Assembly: GCA_037176705.1 (NCBI GenBank)
Contig: CM073899.1
Coordinates: forward strand, 1,054,001-1,118,000
Source: Molossus alvarezi
Taxonomy: Eukaryota; Chordata; Mammalia; Chiroptera; Molossidae
Direction: 5' to 3'
DNA: 64,000 nt
This document shows, one piece after another, positions 47,171 through 59,361 of the stretch. The notes below the pieces were generated by a model. It was not told where the DNA came from. It saw only the letters and a list, made by a program, of their open reading frames with translations, and did not search any database. Position 1 is the stretch's first letter; every line of letters begins with the position of its first letter. Made by a program: the position numbers and the translations under genes.

Positions 47171-47261
47171 GTTAAAAATATGTATTGCAAGTGAAAGGTT
47201 ACATACCATAGGGTATATTTGATACATTATGCTACCACCACATCTAGAAAGTATGAAATCT

Positions 47262-47517
47262 GCCAGGGCTGGTTTGGCTCTGTGGTTAGAGCATCAGTTT
47301 GCAATCCAGAGAGACCTGGGTTCGGTTCCATCTAAGGGCACATACCTTGGCTGCAGTTTGTCTCTGGCCCTGTTGGGGTTGTGTGGGTGGCAACCACTTG
47401 ATGTGTCTCTTTTATTTCAAAGTTTCTCTCTCTCTTTCTCCCTCCCATTCTATCTGAACAAAAAATGGAAAAATGTCCTTGGATAAGGATGATAAAAAAA
47501 ATCAAAAAACAATAGTG
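47262..47517 (+). mobile_element. VES-type SINE in RBMY-C intron
   Basis: Head 'agggctggtttggctctgtg', B-box-like 'gggttcggttccatc', CT-rich stretch and 'tgtccttggataaggatg'. The target-site duplication may be 'tgaaatct' (47254-47261 and 47518-47525). The matching place in copy B (~25.03 kb) has no SINE. Confidence 0.85.
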
Positions 47518-47525
47518 TGAAATCT

Positions 47526-48520
47526 TATTTATCTCCCATAAACACAATGCTCTGCACCATAAGGTGTCAATATCATTTCTCCACTGACCCACCAACCAAA
47601 CATCAACCTGTATTCTGTGTGAACTGATGCTGCTGTTCCCCATAGATCATACTCATGGAGTGAAACCAGACCTAAAGATAGCATGTGACTTCTTTCTGTT
47701 AGCATGGATGACTTCAAAAATCATCCACGTAGCATGGAACAGCCAATGTCACTTTTTATGGATGAATTGTAGCTGCAATTACCACACTTTGTGCCCAGTT
47801 CATCTGTTTGAGCTCTTTCCCTTTAGAACAGTTTTGAGCCTCCACCTACAGGCATTTTCTCCCCATTTCCAATTATATGGGTGTGTAATAAGAGTGGGTT
47901 TTCTGAAGCTTATTTTAATTCAGGGTTTAATGTGTTATAAGGAATTCCCAGTGTTATGCACAGCAGCTGTACCATTTTACATGTCTCCTATCCATGTACA
48001 GGATCCCAGCTTGTCCACTCCCTCCGCAACACATGGTATTTTTATCCAAACATTACAGCCTAATTAGGAGTAAACTTGAATGTCACCTTAGTTTTGATTT
48101 ACATTGTTCTGATGAGCAGTAACATTCATTGTCTTTTCATGAGCTTGCTTCACTGGCTCTGTGTTTATCGTATTTGGAGAAATGTCTCTTTAAGCCATCA
48201 GTCCATTTAATCTATGTCACTTTGTTTTTTGAGTGTAAACATATTGTGGACTTTATAAAGTACATTTTAAAATATATGTGGCTCATTTACTTAAGGTACT
48301 GAAGTAGAGATAATCCACGATCTCAACACAATAAGCATGATGGCACTGCACCCACAGACTGTGGGTACCCTGATCGTGGCCTTTCATGTTCTTGTGATGA
48401 GAATTCCTGTAGAAGACTCTGTTATTATCAAATATTCAACTTTTTATGAAGTAGCTCACTGCTGTGTTATCTTGGACATAGTATATATTGTGTGTTTTAT
48501 TTCCATATATATTATTATTT
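47526..48520 (+). other. RBMY-C intron, aligned to copy B
   Basis: Collinear with ~25.06-26.0 kb. No exon is seen, because alignment stops just before the position of B's 26.05 kb exon, where the antisense L1 begins. Confidence 0.6.
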
Positions 48521-51500
48521 AGTTAATTAATATTTGTTATAGATGTGTCTCCATTTCCCCTCCTTGACTCCTTTTTCCCAGTCCTGCCCCAACCTCAGCA
48601 TTGTTGTCTGTGTCCACTGGTGATGCATCTATGCATGTAATGTCTTTGATTTATCTCCTTTCTTCCCCCACACCATCGTCCTCGTACTCTGAGTTTTGTA
48701 ATCTGAACCCTACTGCTTTCTGGGTCTCTGCATCATATTTGTTCATCAGCTTATTTTGTTCACAAAATTTCCCAAATAAGTGAGATCATGTGGTATTTAT
48801 TTTCCTCTGATTGGCTTATTTCTCTTAGCATAATATTCTCCCAGTCCCTCCATGTTGTCTCAGAGGATAAGAGATCTTTCTTTTTCTTACAACTGCATAC
48901 TGTTCCAGTGTGTATATGTACCAAAACTTTTGTTCCACTCATCTATTGATGGGCACTTTGGCTGTTTCTAGTTCTTATCAATTGTAAACAGTTTCACTAA
49001 GAACAAATGACTACATGTATACTATCTGATGGGTAATTCAGACTTCTTAGGATATATTCTAGAAGTGGGGACACTGGGTCAAAAGGCAGTTCCATTTTTA
49101 ATTTTGGAAGAAACTTCATATTGTTTTCTATAGAATTTGCACCAGTCTACATTTCCAGCAGAAGTGAATGAGAGTCACCTTTTCTCCACACCCTCACCAG
49201 CAATTGTTATTTGGTGATGTTTTGATGTCATTTGTTCTGGCAGGGGTTCGGTTTTACCTCGTAGCTGTTTTAAATTTCATCTCACTGTTGATTAGTGATG
49301 ATGGTCATTTTTTCATTCTACTCTTGGCCATTTGTATGTGCTGTTTGGAGAGGTGTTTATAGGTGCTCTGCCATTTTCAAATTGGAATCTTTGTCTATCT
49401 GTTGTTGAGTTATATGAGTAGTCTATCTGTTTTTTGAATTAATGCCTAATCTGAGGCAGTTATGCTCTTCCATATCATGGGTTCCTTTTGCATTTTGTTG
49501 CTTGTTTCTTTTACTATGCAGAAGCTTTTTAGTTTGATGTAGTCCTGTGTGGTCATTTTTCCCCTTTGTTTCTCTTTCCTTAGGCATTGTATCAGTAAAA
49601 ATGCTGCTGCATGTGATGTCTGAAATTTTGTTGCCTACATTTTGTTCTATGATGTTCTAGGAGTTTTATGAATTCATGAGTCACATTTAAGTCTCTTATT
49701 CTGTTATTCATTTTGATTTTATTCCTGTGTATGGTGTAAGTTGGTAGTCTATATTCATTGTTTGTTTGTTTGTTTGTTTTTTGTTTTTTTTTTGCTTATA
49801 GTGGACCAATACTCCCAACACTATTCTTTAAACAGGCTGTCTTTTGTCCACTGTATGCTCTTGGCACCTTTTTCTAATATTAATAGAGCATGATGACTGT
49901 TCCATTTCTGGTTTCGCTGTTTATTTTCATTGCTCTTGTGCCTGTTCTTGTACCTGTACGGGGCTGTTTTATACTACCATGGGTTTGTAGTATAACCTCA
50001 TATTTATTATTGCAATTCCTCTTACTGTGTTCTCTTTCTTCAAGATTGCTGAAGCTCTTTGGGATTTTGTTGTTGTTGTTGTTGTTATTTGTGTGTTTGT
50101 TTGTTTTTGCTCTATATAAACTATTGGAGAATTTGTTCTAGTTCTGTGAAATATGTTATTGGGATTGTGATTGAGATTGCATTGAATCTACACATTGCTT
50201 TGTGTGGTATAGACATTTTAATGTTAATTCTCCCAATGCATGAACAAGGTATATGCTTCCACTTTTTAATATCTTTCTGTATTTATTTTTTCAGTGACCT
50301 GCAGTTTTCTGAAAATAGATCCTTTAATTCTTTGGTTAAGTTTGTTCCTGGGTTTTTACTTTATTTTGCTGCAATAGTAAATGGGATTGCTTTTTTAGTA
50401 TCTCTTTCAGTGAATTTGTTGTTGGTGTACAAAAATGCTCTAGAATTTTTCAAGTTAATTTTTTATCTGGTTACTTTGCCGAATTCATTTATTAAGTTTA
50501 TTTGAATTTTGATGGAGTTTTTATGTTTTTTTTTTTAATGGACATTATCATGTCACCTGTAAATAATCACAGTTTCACTTCCACCTTTTCATGATTCCTT
50601 TTATCTTTTCTTCATTTCTAATAGCTGTGGCTATGATGTCCAGTACAATGTTAGATAAGAGTGATGAGCCCTGGCCAGTTTTGCTCAGCTGTTGGAATGT
50701 CAGCCTGCACACCAGATAGTCCTGGGTTGGGTTCCTGCTATGGCACTTACGTCGGTTGCGTTTTATCCTTGGCTTTAGTTGGGGTCCTGTGGGTGGTGAC
50801 CACTCACTGTTCCTCTCTCTCTCTCTTATTTCCTCTCTTCCTTTGGCTCCACTAAAGAAAAATGCAAAAATATATTTGCTTGAGGATAAAAAAAAGTGGC
50901 AATAGTGGGTATCCCTGTTGTTTCCTGATCTTAAGTGACATTCTTGTAGTGTTTGCTGATTGAGTGTGATGTTGCTATGATTTTTTCCTCTATGGCCTTT
51001 ATTATGTCCAGATGAGATCCTTCTATTTCAATATTGCAGAGTGTTTTTACCAGAAATGCGTGCTGGTTTTTGTCTAGTGATTTTCCAGCATCTATTGATA
51101 TAATCATTTGGTTTTTCTCTTTTGTTTAGTTTATGTGGTGTATCACTTTTATTCCTTTGTAGATATTGTACCATCCTTGCATCCCTGGGTTGAATCCCAT
51201 TTGACCCTGAAGAATAATTGTTTTGATGTATTCCTGGGTTTAATTTGTAAATATTTTGTTAAGGGTTTTGGCATCTGTATTCCTCCAGGAAGTTAACCTG
51301 TAGATTTTTTTTTGTTGTTTATTCTTTGTAGTGTCTTTGGAATTAAAATTATGTTGGCCTCATGAAATAAGCTTGGAAGTCTTTCATCTCCTTGAATTTT
51401 TTGTAATACTTTAAGAAGAATGGGTGTTAGAATTTATTTGAATACGTATTTAGTAAAAGTCCCTTGTTAATCTGTCCTAGTCTGGGCTTTTGTTTGCTGG

Positions 51501-52790
51501 CATTTTCTTGATTACATCTTCAATTTTCTTAATTGTTATTTATCTATTCAAGTTTTCTTTCTTTTTCCAGTTAAATTATTTTAAACTGTTTGTATCCAGA
51601 AATTTGTCCATTTTGCGTAGATTGTCCAATTAGTCTAGGTATAACTGTTTGTAAATGTTTCAATGATCTCTTGTATTTCTTTGCTGTCAGGTTTTGCTCC
51701 TTTTTCATTTCTGATTTTGTTTATTTGGGTCTTCTTTTTTTATTTCTTGGTAAGTCTGGCTTAGGGTCCATCAATCTTGTTTATCTTTTCAAAGAACAAG
51801 TTCTTTGTTTCCTTTACCTTTTGAACAACTCTTTTTGTTTGTTTCCATTTCTTTATTTCCACTATGATTTTTTTATTTCTTTTTATATATTTGTTGTCGG
51901 TGTTTCTTTTCATTAACTTTTTAGTTCTTTGAGTTGTAGTGTTAAAACATCAATTAGGATTTTTTTCTTGTTTCTTCAGTTAAGTCTGTAGTGCTATGAA
52001 CTTCTCTCACGATTGCCATTGATTTCCCCTTTGAAATTCTTCAGAAGTTTTGAAATATCTTTTGGAGCTCCCATATTTGGTGCGTATGTGTTTACCAAGG
52101 TTATATGCTTGTGTTGGTTTGATCTTTTTATATTCTGTATCACCTTCTTTGCAAGTTATTATGGCCTTCATTTTTAATCTGTCTTGTCCAATATGAGTTC
52201 TACTAGAAGAATTTTTTTTTATATTTTCATTTTTATTTACCTGGATATTATTTTTCCATCAGTTTAGTTTCATCCTGTGTGAGTCTTTGTTGTGAGTAAA
52301 TTTCATGTAGAGAGAATATATGTGGTTCATGTTTTCTTATCAATTACCTACCCTATTTCTTTTGTTTGGGGTATTTAAGCCCCTTACATTTAAGGTTATT
52401 ATTGATAGAAACTTCTTAGATTCAATTATTATTTTATGCTTGTGTTTCTCTCTCTTTCCACCTATTTCTTCTTCTTCTTACAGCAGTCTCCTTACTGTTT
52501 CTTGCAGTGCTGGTTTGGTGGGGATAAACAGTTTTTTGGGGGTTTTCTTTTTTTTCTCTTTGAAGCTCTTTACTTCACCTTCAATTTTCAATGCTTCCAT
52601 CACTGGATAGGGTAGGTTTGGATTCAGATTCTTGCCTTTTATCACTTTATACATTTGATGCCATTCCTCCATGCCTGCAGTGTTTCTCTTGAGAAATCAG
52701 CTGACAGCCTAAGCGAACTCCAAGGTAGGTTACTTTCTGTCTCTCTCTTGCTTCGTCTAAGATTTTTTTATATATATTTATGATGCTTTG
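48521..52790 (-). mobile_element. L1 (L1-E), antisense, from ORF1 to 3' end
   Basis: Minus-strand L1 whose 3' end is at the left (~48521, 'atatttgttatagatgtgtc', the same 3'UTR end as at 9.63 kb) and which extends to the ORF1 C-terminal region at ~52.79 kb. Antisense ORF2 signatures include 'gggttgaatcccatttgacc' at 51190 (the '[12 protein letters not shown]' region) and 'ccttcatttttaatctgtct' at 52170. Many stops. One VES SINE is inserted. Confidence 0.85.
50668..50893 (+). mobile_element. VES-type SINE nested in L1-E
   Basis: Head 'gccctggccagttttgctc', then 'ttggaatgtcagcctg', 'gggttgggttcctgct', CT-rich stretch and 'gcttgaggataaaaaaaag'. Diverged in its middle part. Confidence 0.85.
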
Positions 52791-55205
52791 AGAATTAAAT
52801 ACAGTAATACATCAAAAAATTATTCAACATGACCAAGTGGGATTCATCTCAGGGATGCAAGGCTTGTACAAATTTGCAAATCAATAATGTGATGCACCAC
52901 ATAAACAAAATGAAATATAAAAATAATATGATTGTATCAATAGATGCTGGAAGAAAACTAGTCAAAACCCCGTCACCCATTTGACAAAATTCTCAGCAAT
53001 CTGAAAGTAGAGGGACCATATCTCAACATAATAAATGCCATATATAGAACACCTACAGCCAACATCATACTTAATGGGCAAAAATTAAAAACATTTCTCT
53101 TATGAACAAGAACAAGAGAAGGATGCCCACTTTCACCACTCTTATTTAACATAGTACTCAAAGTCTCAGCCACAGCAATCAGACAGGGAGAAATAATAAA
53201 AGGTATCCAAATTGGAAAGGAGGAAATAAAACTTTCCTTATTTGCAGATGACATGATACTATACATAAAAACCCGCAAAGATGCCATCAAAAATTTACTA
53301 GACTTAATAAATGAATTTGGAAAAGTAGCAGGATACCAAATTAACATCGATAAATCTATGGCATTCTCATACACCAATGATGAACTCACAGAAAAAGAAA
53401 CTAAAAATAAATAATCTCATTTACCATCACAGCAAACAAATTAAGATACCTAGGAATAAACTTAACCAAAGAAATAATGAATGTATTCTCAGAAAACTAA
53501 GGTCTTTGATTAAGGTCTTACATATATAAATTTATAAAAACATGGAAGGACATACTTTGTTCATGGATTGGAAGAAATACCATCATTAAAATGTTCTTAC
53601 TAGTCAAAGCAATCTATAAATTCAATGCAATTCCCATTAAAATACCAACAGAATACATCACAGAAGTAGAACAGATACTTCAAAAGTTTATATGGAACCA
53701 AAAAAGACCTCAAATAGCTACCGCAATCTTGAAAAAGAAGAACAAAGTTATAGGGGTCACATTACCAGACTTCAGGATATACCATAAAGACACTGTAATC
53801 AAAACAACCATGAACTGGCACAAGGACAGGCAGAGAGATCAATGGAACATAATAGAGAACTCAGAAATATGCTCAATTAATATTTGACCAAGGTGGCAAG
53901 ATTATACAGTGGAGTAAAGACAGCTTCTTTAATAAATGGTGTTGGGAAAATGGACAGCTACATGCAAAAAAATGAAACTAGACCATCAAATTACACCATA
54001 CAAAAGAATAAATTCAAAATGAATAAAAGACTTAAATATGACTCATGAATCTTTAGAAATCCTAGAATAATATGTAGGCAACAAAATTTAGACATCAGAC
54101 GCAGCAGAAGTTTTGCTGATACAGCACCTAAGGCAATGGAAACAAAGGAGAAAATGACCACATGGGACTACATCAAACTCAAAAGCTTCTGCACAGCAAA
54201 AGAAATAAACACCAAATGGAAAGGCAACCTACTCTTTGGGAGAGCATAATTACCAAGGATACATCATATAATGATTGTATAATTTCCAATATGTGTAGAG
54301 TGCTTATATGACTCAAAAAAATGAAGACAAAGAACCCAATTAAAAATGAGTTGAGGAGCAAAATAGAAACCTCTTCTAACAGGACTTACAAATCACCAAG
54401 AGACATATGACAAAATGGTCAACATCACTAATCATCAGAGAGAAGCAAATCAAAACAACAATGAGGTATCACCTCACACATGTCAGTATGGCCGCCATCC
54501 ACAAATCATCAAACAACAAGTGTTGTGTGGTGAAAAGGGGACTCTAGTACACTGCTGGTGGAAATGCAGACTCATGCAGTCACTATGGAAAACCTATGGT
54601 ATTACCTTATAAAATTAAAAATTGAGCTTCCATTTGACCCAGTGTTCCCACTTCTAGGAATATACCCTACAAAGCCTGAAACACCAATCAGAAAGAATAT
54701 ATGTACTTCCATGTTCATAGCAGCACTATTTACAAAAGCTTAGGTCTGGAAACAGCTCAAATATCCAGGAGCAGAAAAATGGATAAAATAAAAATCTCTG
54801 GTACATATACACAGTGGAGTAGTATGCAGCCGTAAGAAAGAAAGATCTCTTTTCCTTTGAGACAACATTGGGGAAACTTGGAAAGTATTATTCTAAGAGA
54901 AAGAAGCCAAGCAGAAAAAGACATCTATCACATAATCTCACTTATTTGTGGAATATAATGAACATAAACATCTGAGGAAAGGGGTAGTCTCAGAGATCTG
55001 GAAGTGGGAAACAGCCTGACAATCCCCAGTAGTTTGGGTTGGGGGAAGGATAAACCACAGAACTTATGTGTATGTATGAATGAACAATAGACATGGACAT
55101 CACAGCTGGGGACAGGACTGGAAGGAAGGGGCGGGGGTATCAGTAGAGAAAAGAAAAAAAGACATCTGTATCAAAAATAAATAAATAAATAAATTATTTT
55201 TATTA
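52791..55205 (+). mobile_element. L1 (L1-F), 5'-truncated, sense
   Basis: Begins in the ORF2 reverse-transcriptase region ('acatgaccaagtgggattca'), passes through ORF2 C-terminal remnants (53591-53887 '[15 protein letters not shown]'; 54558-54743 'IELPFDPVFPLLGIYP') and ends in 3'UTR plus 'aaataaataaataaat' near 55195. Head to head with L1-E, so the two share inverted reverse-transcriptase sequence. Confidence 0.85.
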
Positions 55206-58078
55206 AAAGAATGATTACACTAGTGAGGAAAATAACAGTAGTAACCTAGCACATGATATGACTTCACGTACAGAACAGCCTGGCTGGGCACATCCTAGGA
55301 CCTTTTCCACATGCCATCAGCATTGATTTTGACATGTGCACTTTGCTCTCTGTAGCCACACAACTAATGGTCGTGGTCCTTTCTACCTATTTCCTCTGGA
55401 GGGGTATCCTGCACATCTTGACCAGGGTCTCTACACATGATTTGGAGATAGACTTTCCACCATTTTTTGGAACCATGGCAGAAATTATTAGGCTGCTGAG
55501 TTCTTGCTTTCCTGCAGGTTGTGGCCAGTGGGAATCCCACAGATGACAACTGGAGGGACAGGAGTAGTGGTTGTCCTGTGTAATCACTGTCCTTGTCCTC
55601 CTCCTTCCTTAGGCTCTCTGAACCACAGTGCCTGATGGACAGCCCTTCACACACACCTGTTTGCCCCTCTGGGGATATGTAACAGTTCCTTCTCACCACC
55701 AGGCCTGAGCCAGAGGTTAGGCCTTCCCAGTGCTGCCACTCAGATGTTACCCCTTCCCCTGCCAGCATCCTAACAACTGCAGGACAGACTCACTGCAGCA
55801 CAAGAGCCCATCGCAGACATCATTGCACACGAACACCTTCAGGGAACCTAAATTTGCCTGCTGTATCTGACACACTGATATTCTGTGCGCAACTCAAAGA
55901 CCATCAGGTGTAAGAAGGTCATCATTTGTTGTTCCTTCATCCATTCAGCATGTATTTCTTGCCTCACTGTGTGCCAGATGCCACTTGAGGACTATTTGAG
56001 GAAGGCAGCAAACTCCAGGAGTGCAGGCTTGCCCTAAATGTGCAGCAGTGTGGTGGCAGGTGTGTTATTACACAGCAGAGGGTGTGCAAAGGCCTGGGTG
56101 TATGACACAAGGTACAAACACCAGCACCCTGCATCAGGCTGTCATACAGAAGGGGCAGAGTTCTTCCTGTGTCCCCAGATTAATCCCTTATTCACAGTGA
56201 GTAGCACAAGCTCCCAGGGTCAGGCAAATTTCTGAGGTCACAGTGCTCAGCCCATGTTTCTGAATAGGCAGTGTTGGAGGTTGCAGTTACATGGACTGAA
56301 ACTAGGGTCAGTCCTACTGTGCCCTGTATTTTGATCAAGATCATCAGCAAAGACTTGTGAACTCACCCCTGTGGCACTACCTGAGGGATGTAAGATGCAG
56401 AAGAAAGAGCTGGGAGGCAGACATGTTGCTGAGATGCAAGTTTTCTAGGTTTTAAAAAGTGAGTAGCTGTCCCAAAGAAACTTATTCAATGCCACTGTGA
56501 TTCATGACAATGGAGTCCCCTGGAATGTACCTTAGGGATCCAGGGAGTGGCTGTGAGGCCTGAGAAGGGACACTGTAGAACCTTAGTGCCCACAGAGTAG
56601 GAGCAGGCAAGGAATCTCAAGGCACATGAGCTTTAGGTGAAATCCGGGGACACTGGGCAAGCAACATGGTTCTGCACCATATCCTAAAAGAGCATTTTTG
56701 GGGCCCTCAGCAGTTCTGAGGACTCTTGCCACTGCAGGCACTTTACCATCTCTTGCCTTACTCTTTTCTAGTGTTCTAATTGAGGCTTCTTTCCTGCTAA
56801 AAATCACCCATCACTGTGATTCTACCCAAGCACAAAATGCGGGTGGATGCCCAGGCTCTAGAGTAGAACACTTATGAAGGAGAAGCAAACAAGTCATGAA
56901 GGGCAAGGGTTCAACCTGGACACTATGGTTCAGAGGTCGCTGAACACACCTTTGTATGCATGCCAGTCTGTTAGTGTGCATGTATGTGTGAGTGTGCATG
57001 TGTGTGTGTGTGTGTGTTTGTAGTAGGAACACTTGAGATTGAATACTGGACAGGGGAGAACATCAACTATGTTCAGATAGGACAGGCTGGAGATTAGAGG
57101 AGTGTGTGCTTTGCCGGTGTGGCTGAAAGTTTCCAGATCGTTCATTTGCACAGGAGAAAACAATCACTTGATGAAGACTCAAAGAGAATATGCCAAGTAC
57201 CTGTAGTGTGACTGAAAGGATCATGCAGAAGCGTACCAGGAGTTTCCGTGTGTAAGCTGTGTGTAGCAGGGCAATGCAGCAGTATGGAGTAAATGGCCTC
57301 ACCTGGACTGTTGAAAGATCATCTGGAATTCGCCCTGCCCAGCAGAGGGGGAGGAAATTGAAAGAGAAGATGGGGTTCAAGCAGGTCTTTGGTTTTGTTT
57401 TTTCTTTCAGGATAATATATAGGAGGAGGAGGACAATACTAAACTGATATTTGATGACCAGGCTTATATTTTGGTCAGATGACAGACTGTGTGCAAACCT
57501 GGAGAACAGGAGCCTGATGACAGCTTGTGACACATAAGTTTTCACTTTCTTGGGCTTGAGCAATTGCTCCTATGTCCATGTTCTCATGTATCTGCCATGG
57601 GCATAACAGAAGAGAGATGTCATTTTCAGGTAGGCATGATTGCTAAAGACCCGGGCAGGGTTCTGTCAAGGAGAAAACTTAACAGGGAGAGTCAGCCTTC
57701 CTCTGTGGGGATGGCTTGCAAGGAAGTGTGCAGGACTACTTACCCAGAGGGCTTACTCAGAGCAAGGAGGGAGTGCAGTTCTGTGTGAATGTCAGCAGGC
57801 GTGCAGTGCAGCAACCTGCATTCGTCAGTCATACACAAGGGAAAAGGTGAACCTGTGTCAAAGCAATGAAGCCTTGGACACAATAAGTAGCTTAACACCC
57901 ATGAGAGGTTCAAGTGTACAGGAAACTCCTAAAGAACATAGTTTATTTGCCAATCGAGCAATGGTGAAAAGTCTTCCCCAGAGGAGACTGCACAGAAGCA
58001 AATCTTGCTTTTTGCTCAAGTTCGGAGTCGCTCATGCCTTTCATTGTGCCAGTTTGTCCACACTCATTAGCGTTTAGA
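55206..58078 (+). repeat. TSPY-upstream spacer, unit 2
   Basis: Direct copy of 27.99-29.37 kb: 55.21-56.03 kb matches 27.99-28.80 kb and 57.55-58.07 kb matches 28.87-29.37 kb. The middle (56.03-57.5 kb) is extra relative to unit 1, includes a diverged version of the 29.05 kb module and a (TG)n run at ~56997-57018. No gene was recognised; several open frames such as 57063-57563 on the minus strand are not conserved in unit 1. Confidence 0.7.
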
Positions 58079-58364
58079 GTGTCAGCGCACACAATGATGC
58101 TTTTTATTTATGTTTCTATATCATTCCGACTGTATAGGTGTTTGTGTCTTAATGGCTTGCCACGAGGACTCTATTCAAGTGTTTCCTGTGCAGAAAAACA
58201 AGGTTGGTTGAAAACACATTTTACTTCAAAAACCTTCTTATGTGCCCTACTAACATTTGAAACAAACTGGATAATATTGCATATTTATTTCTGATATAGG
58301 ATGTCACCTGAACACAACATGCAAAATAATCTCTACTCTGAACACTATAAAAGAGTATTTAATA

Positions 58365-58505
58365 ATCATTCAAGCCCCAACCACTCTGGGGTGAGAGTGT
58401 ACACCTTGAATCAAAGGCTCAGGAGATTTATACCGGTCAAGGGTAGGTAACGGTTGAAATTCGGTGGACACCTGTGGTAGGCTATAAATCAATATGATCC
58501 ACATT

Positions 58506-58551
<46 letters not shown>

Positions 58552-58650
58552 TCTGTCTCTCTCTCGCTCTGTCTCTCTCTCTTTCTTTTACTCTCTCCCA
58601 CCCTATCTGCAGTTAAGTGGAAAAACATCTTACAACAGGATCTGAGAATC
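58365..58650 (+). mobile_element. Old VES-like SINE after TSPY copy 2, CT-expanded
   Basis: Orthologue of the SINE at 37625-37855 in inverted orientation ('caagccccaaccactctggg', 'gagtgtacaccttgaatcaa'). Its CT-rich stretch has grown into a nearly pure (CT)n array at 58508-58600. Confidence 0.75.
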
Positions 58651-58653
58651 AAT

Positions 58654-58655
<2 letters not shown>

Positions 58656-58685
<30 letters not shown>
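58656..58685 (+). repeat. (ATC)n microsatellite
   Basis: About 10 units immediately beyond the terminal exon of TSPY copy 2; inverted counterpart of the (ATG)n at 37579-37620. Confidence 0.95.
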
Positions 58686-59344
58686 GATTTCAGGGCCATA
58701 ACTGGAAAATGGTGTCATAGTTGCCAATGGGATCTCTGAAATTTCCTGCAGTCCTATCTTCAACATGCTCCATGTCAATCATTTTGTAATGAACAGTGTT
58801 CACAGTAGGCTCTACAGAAACAGGATACCCTAATAAATAAAAAACACATGTCATGATTAGGTGAAGTGACTGGGGCAAGGAACCTTTCTATAAAGAAGAC
58901 TCTGGCTATTTGTGAAAGGGAAGTAGAAAGAACATGAGCGAATAGTTTATTTCTGGAATGAAATGAGCCTGGGGGGAGGGGCTTTGGTGGCATCAATGAC
59001 AGTACTGTCGAGTGAGACAATAAGCACGCTGTTGTTTTGAGGCATTTTGGACATGCTCAGTACCTCATCTTCCTTATGCTTCCTCATCAATTGTCTGAAT
59101 GGCAATACAGTTCTTCAGACTTCCTGTATCATCATGATACCCTCACGAAATGAGTGCATAGCCACTATTTCTCCCAGTCTAAATGTGCCTTGTGAAGAAA
59201 AAAATGTTGCAGCAACTGGGAAAGTCAAGGTTCAGTGCCCAGTTAAACTTTTCTCACCTGTTCAGCTTCTTTGCTCTCCTGGAGCCATTGTCCAGGCATA
59301 GTACTTCAGGGGATTGTGACACAGGTCTTGTATGATGATCTGGT

Positions 59345-59361
59345 ATAAAGAACACAGCTGG
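59345..59361 (+). repeat. Target-site duplication, left copy
   Basis: 'ataaagaacacagctgg', identical to 61671-61687. TSPY copy 1 has the single, uninterrupted equivalent at ~36.90-36.92 kb on the plus strand ('ccagctgtgttctttctacc'). Confidence 0.95.

Noticed and set aside
48521..55205. Single L1 with twin-priming 5' inversion
   Set aside because: Both halves carry their own L1 3' ends, so they are two insertions rather than one inverted element.
57063..57563. 166-codon minus-strand frame with hydrophobic segments
   Set aside because: In spacer DNA not preserved in the paralogous spacer of unit 1, with no recognisable domain.
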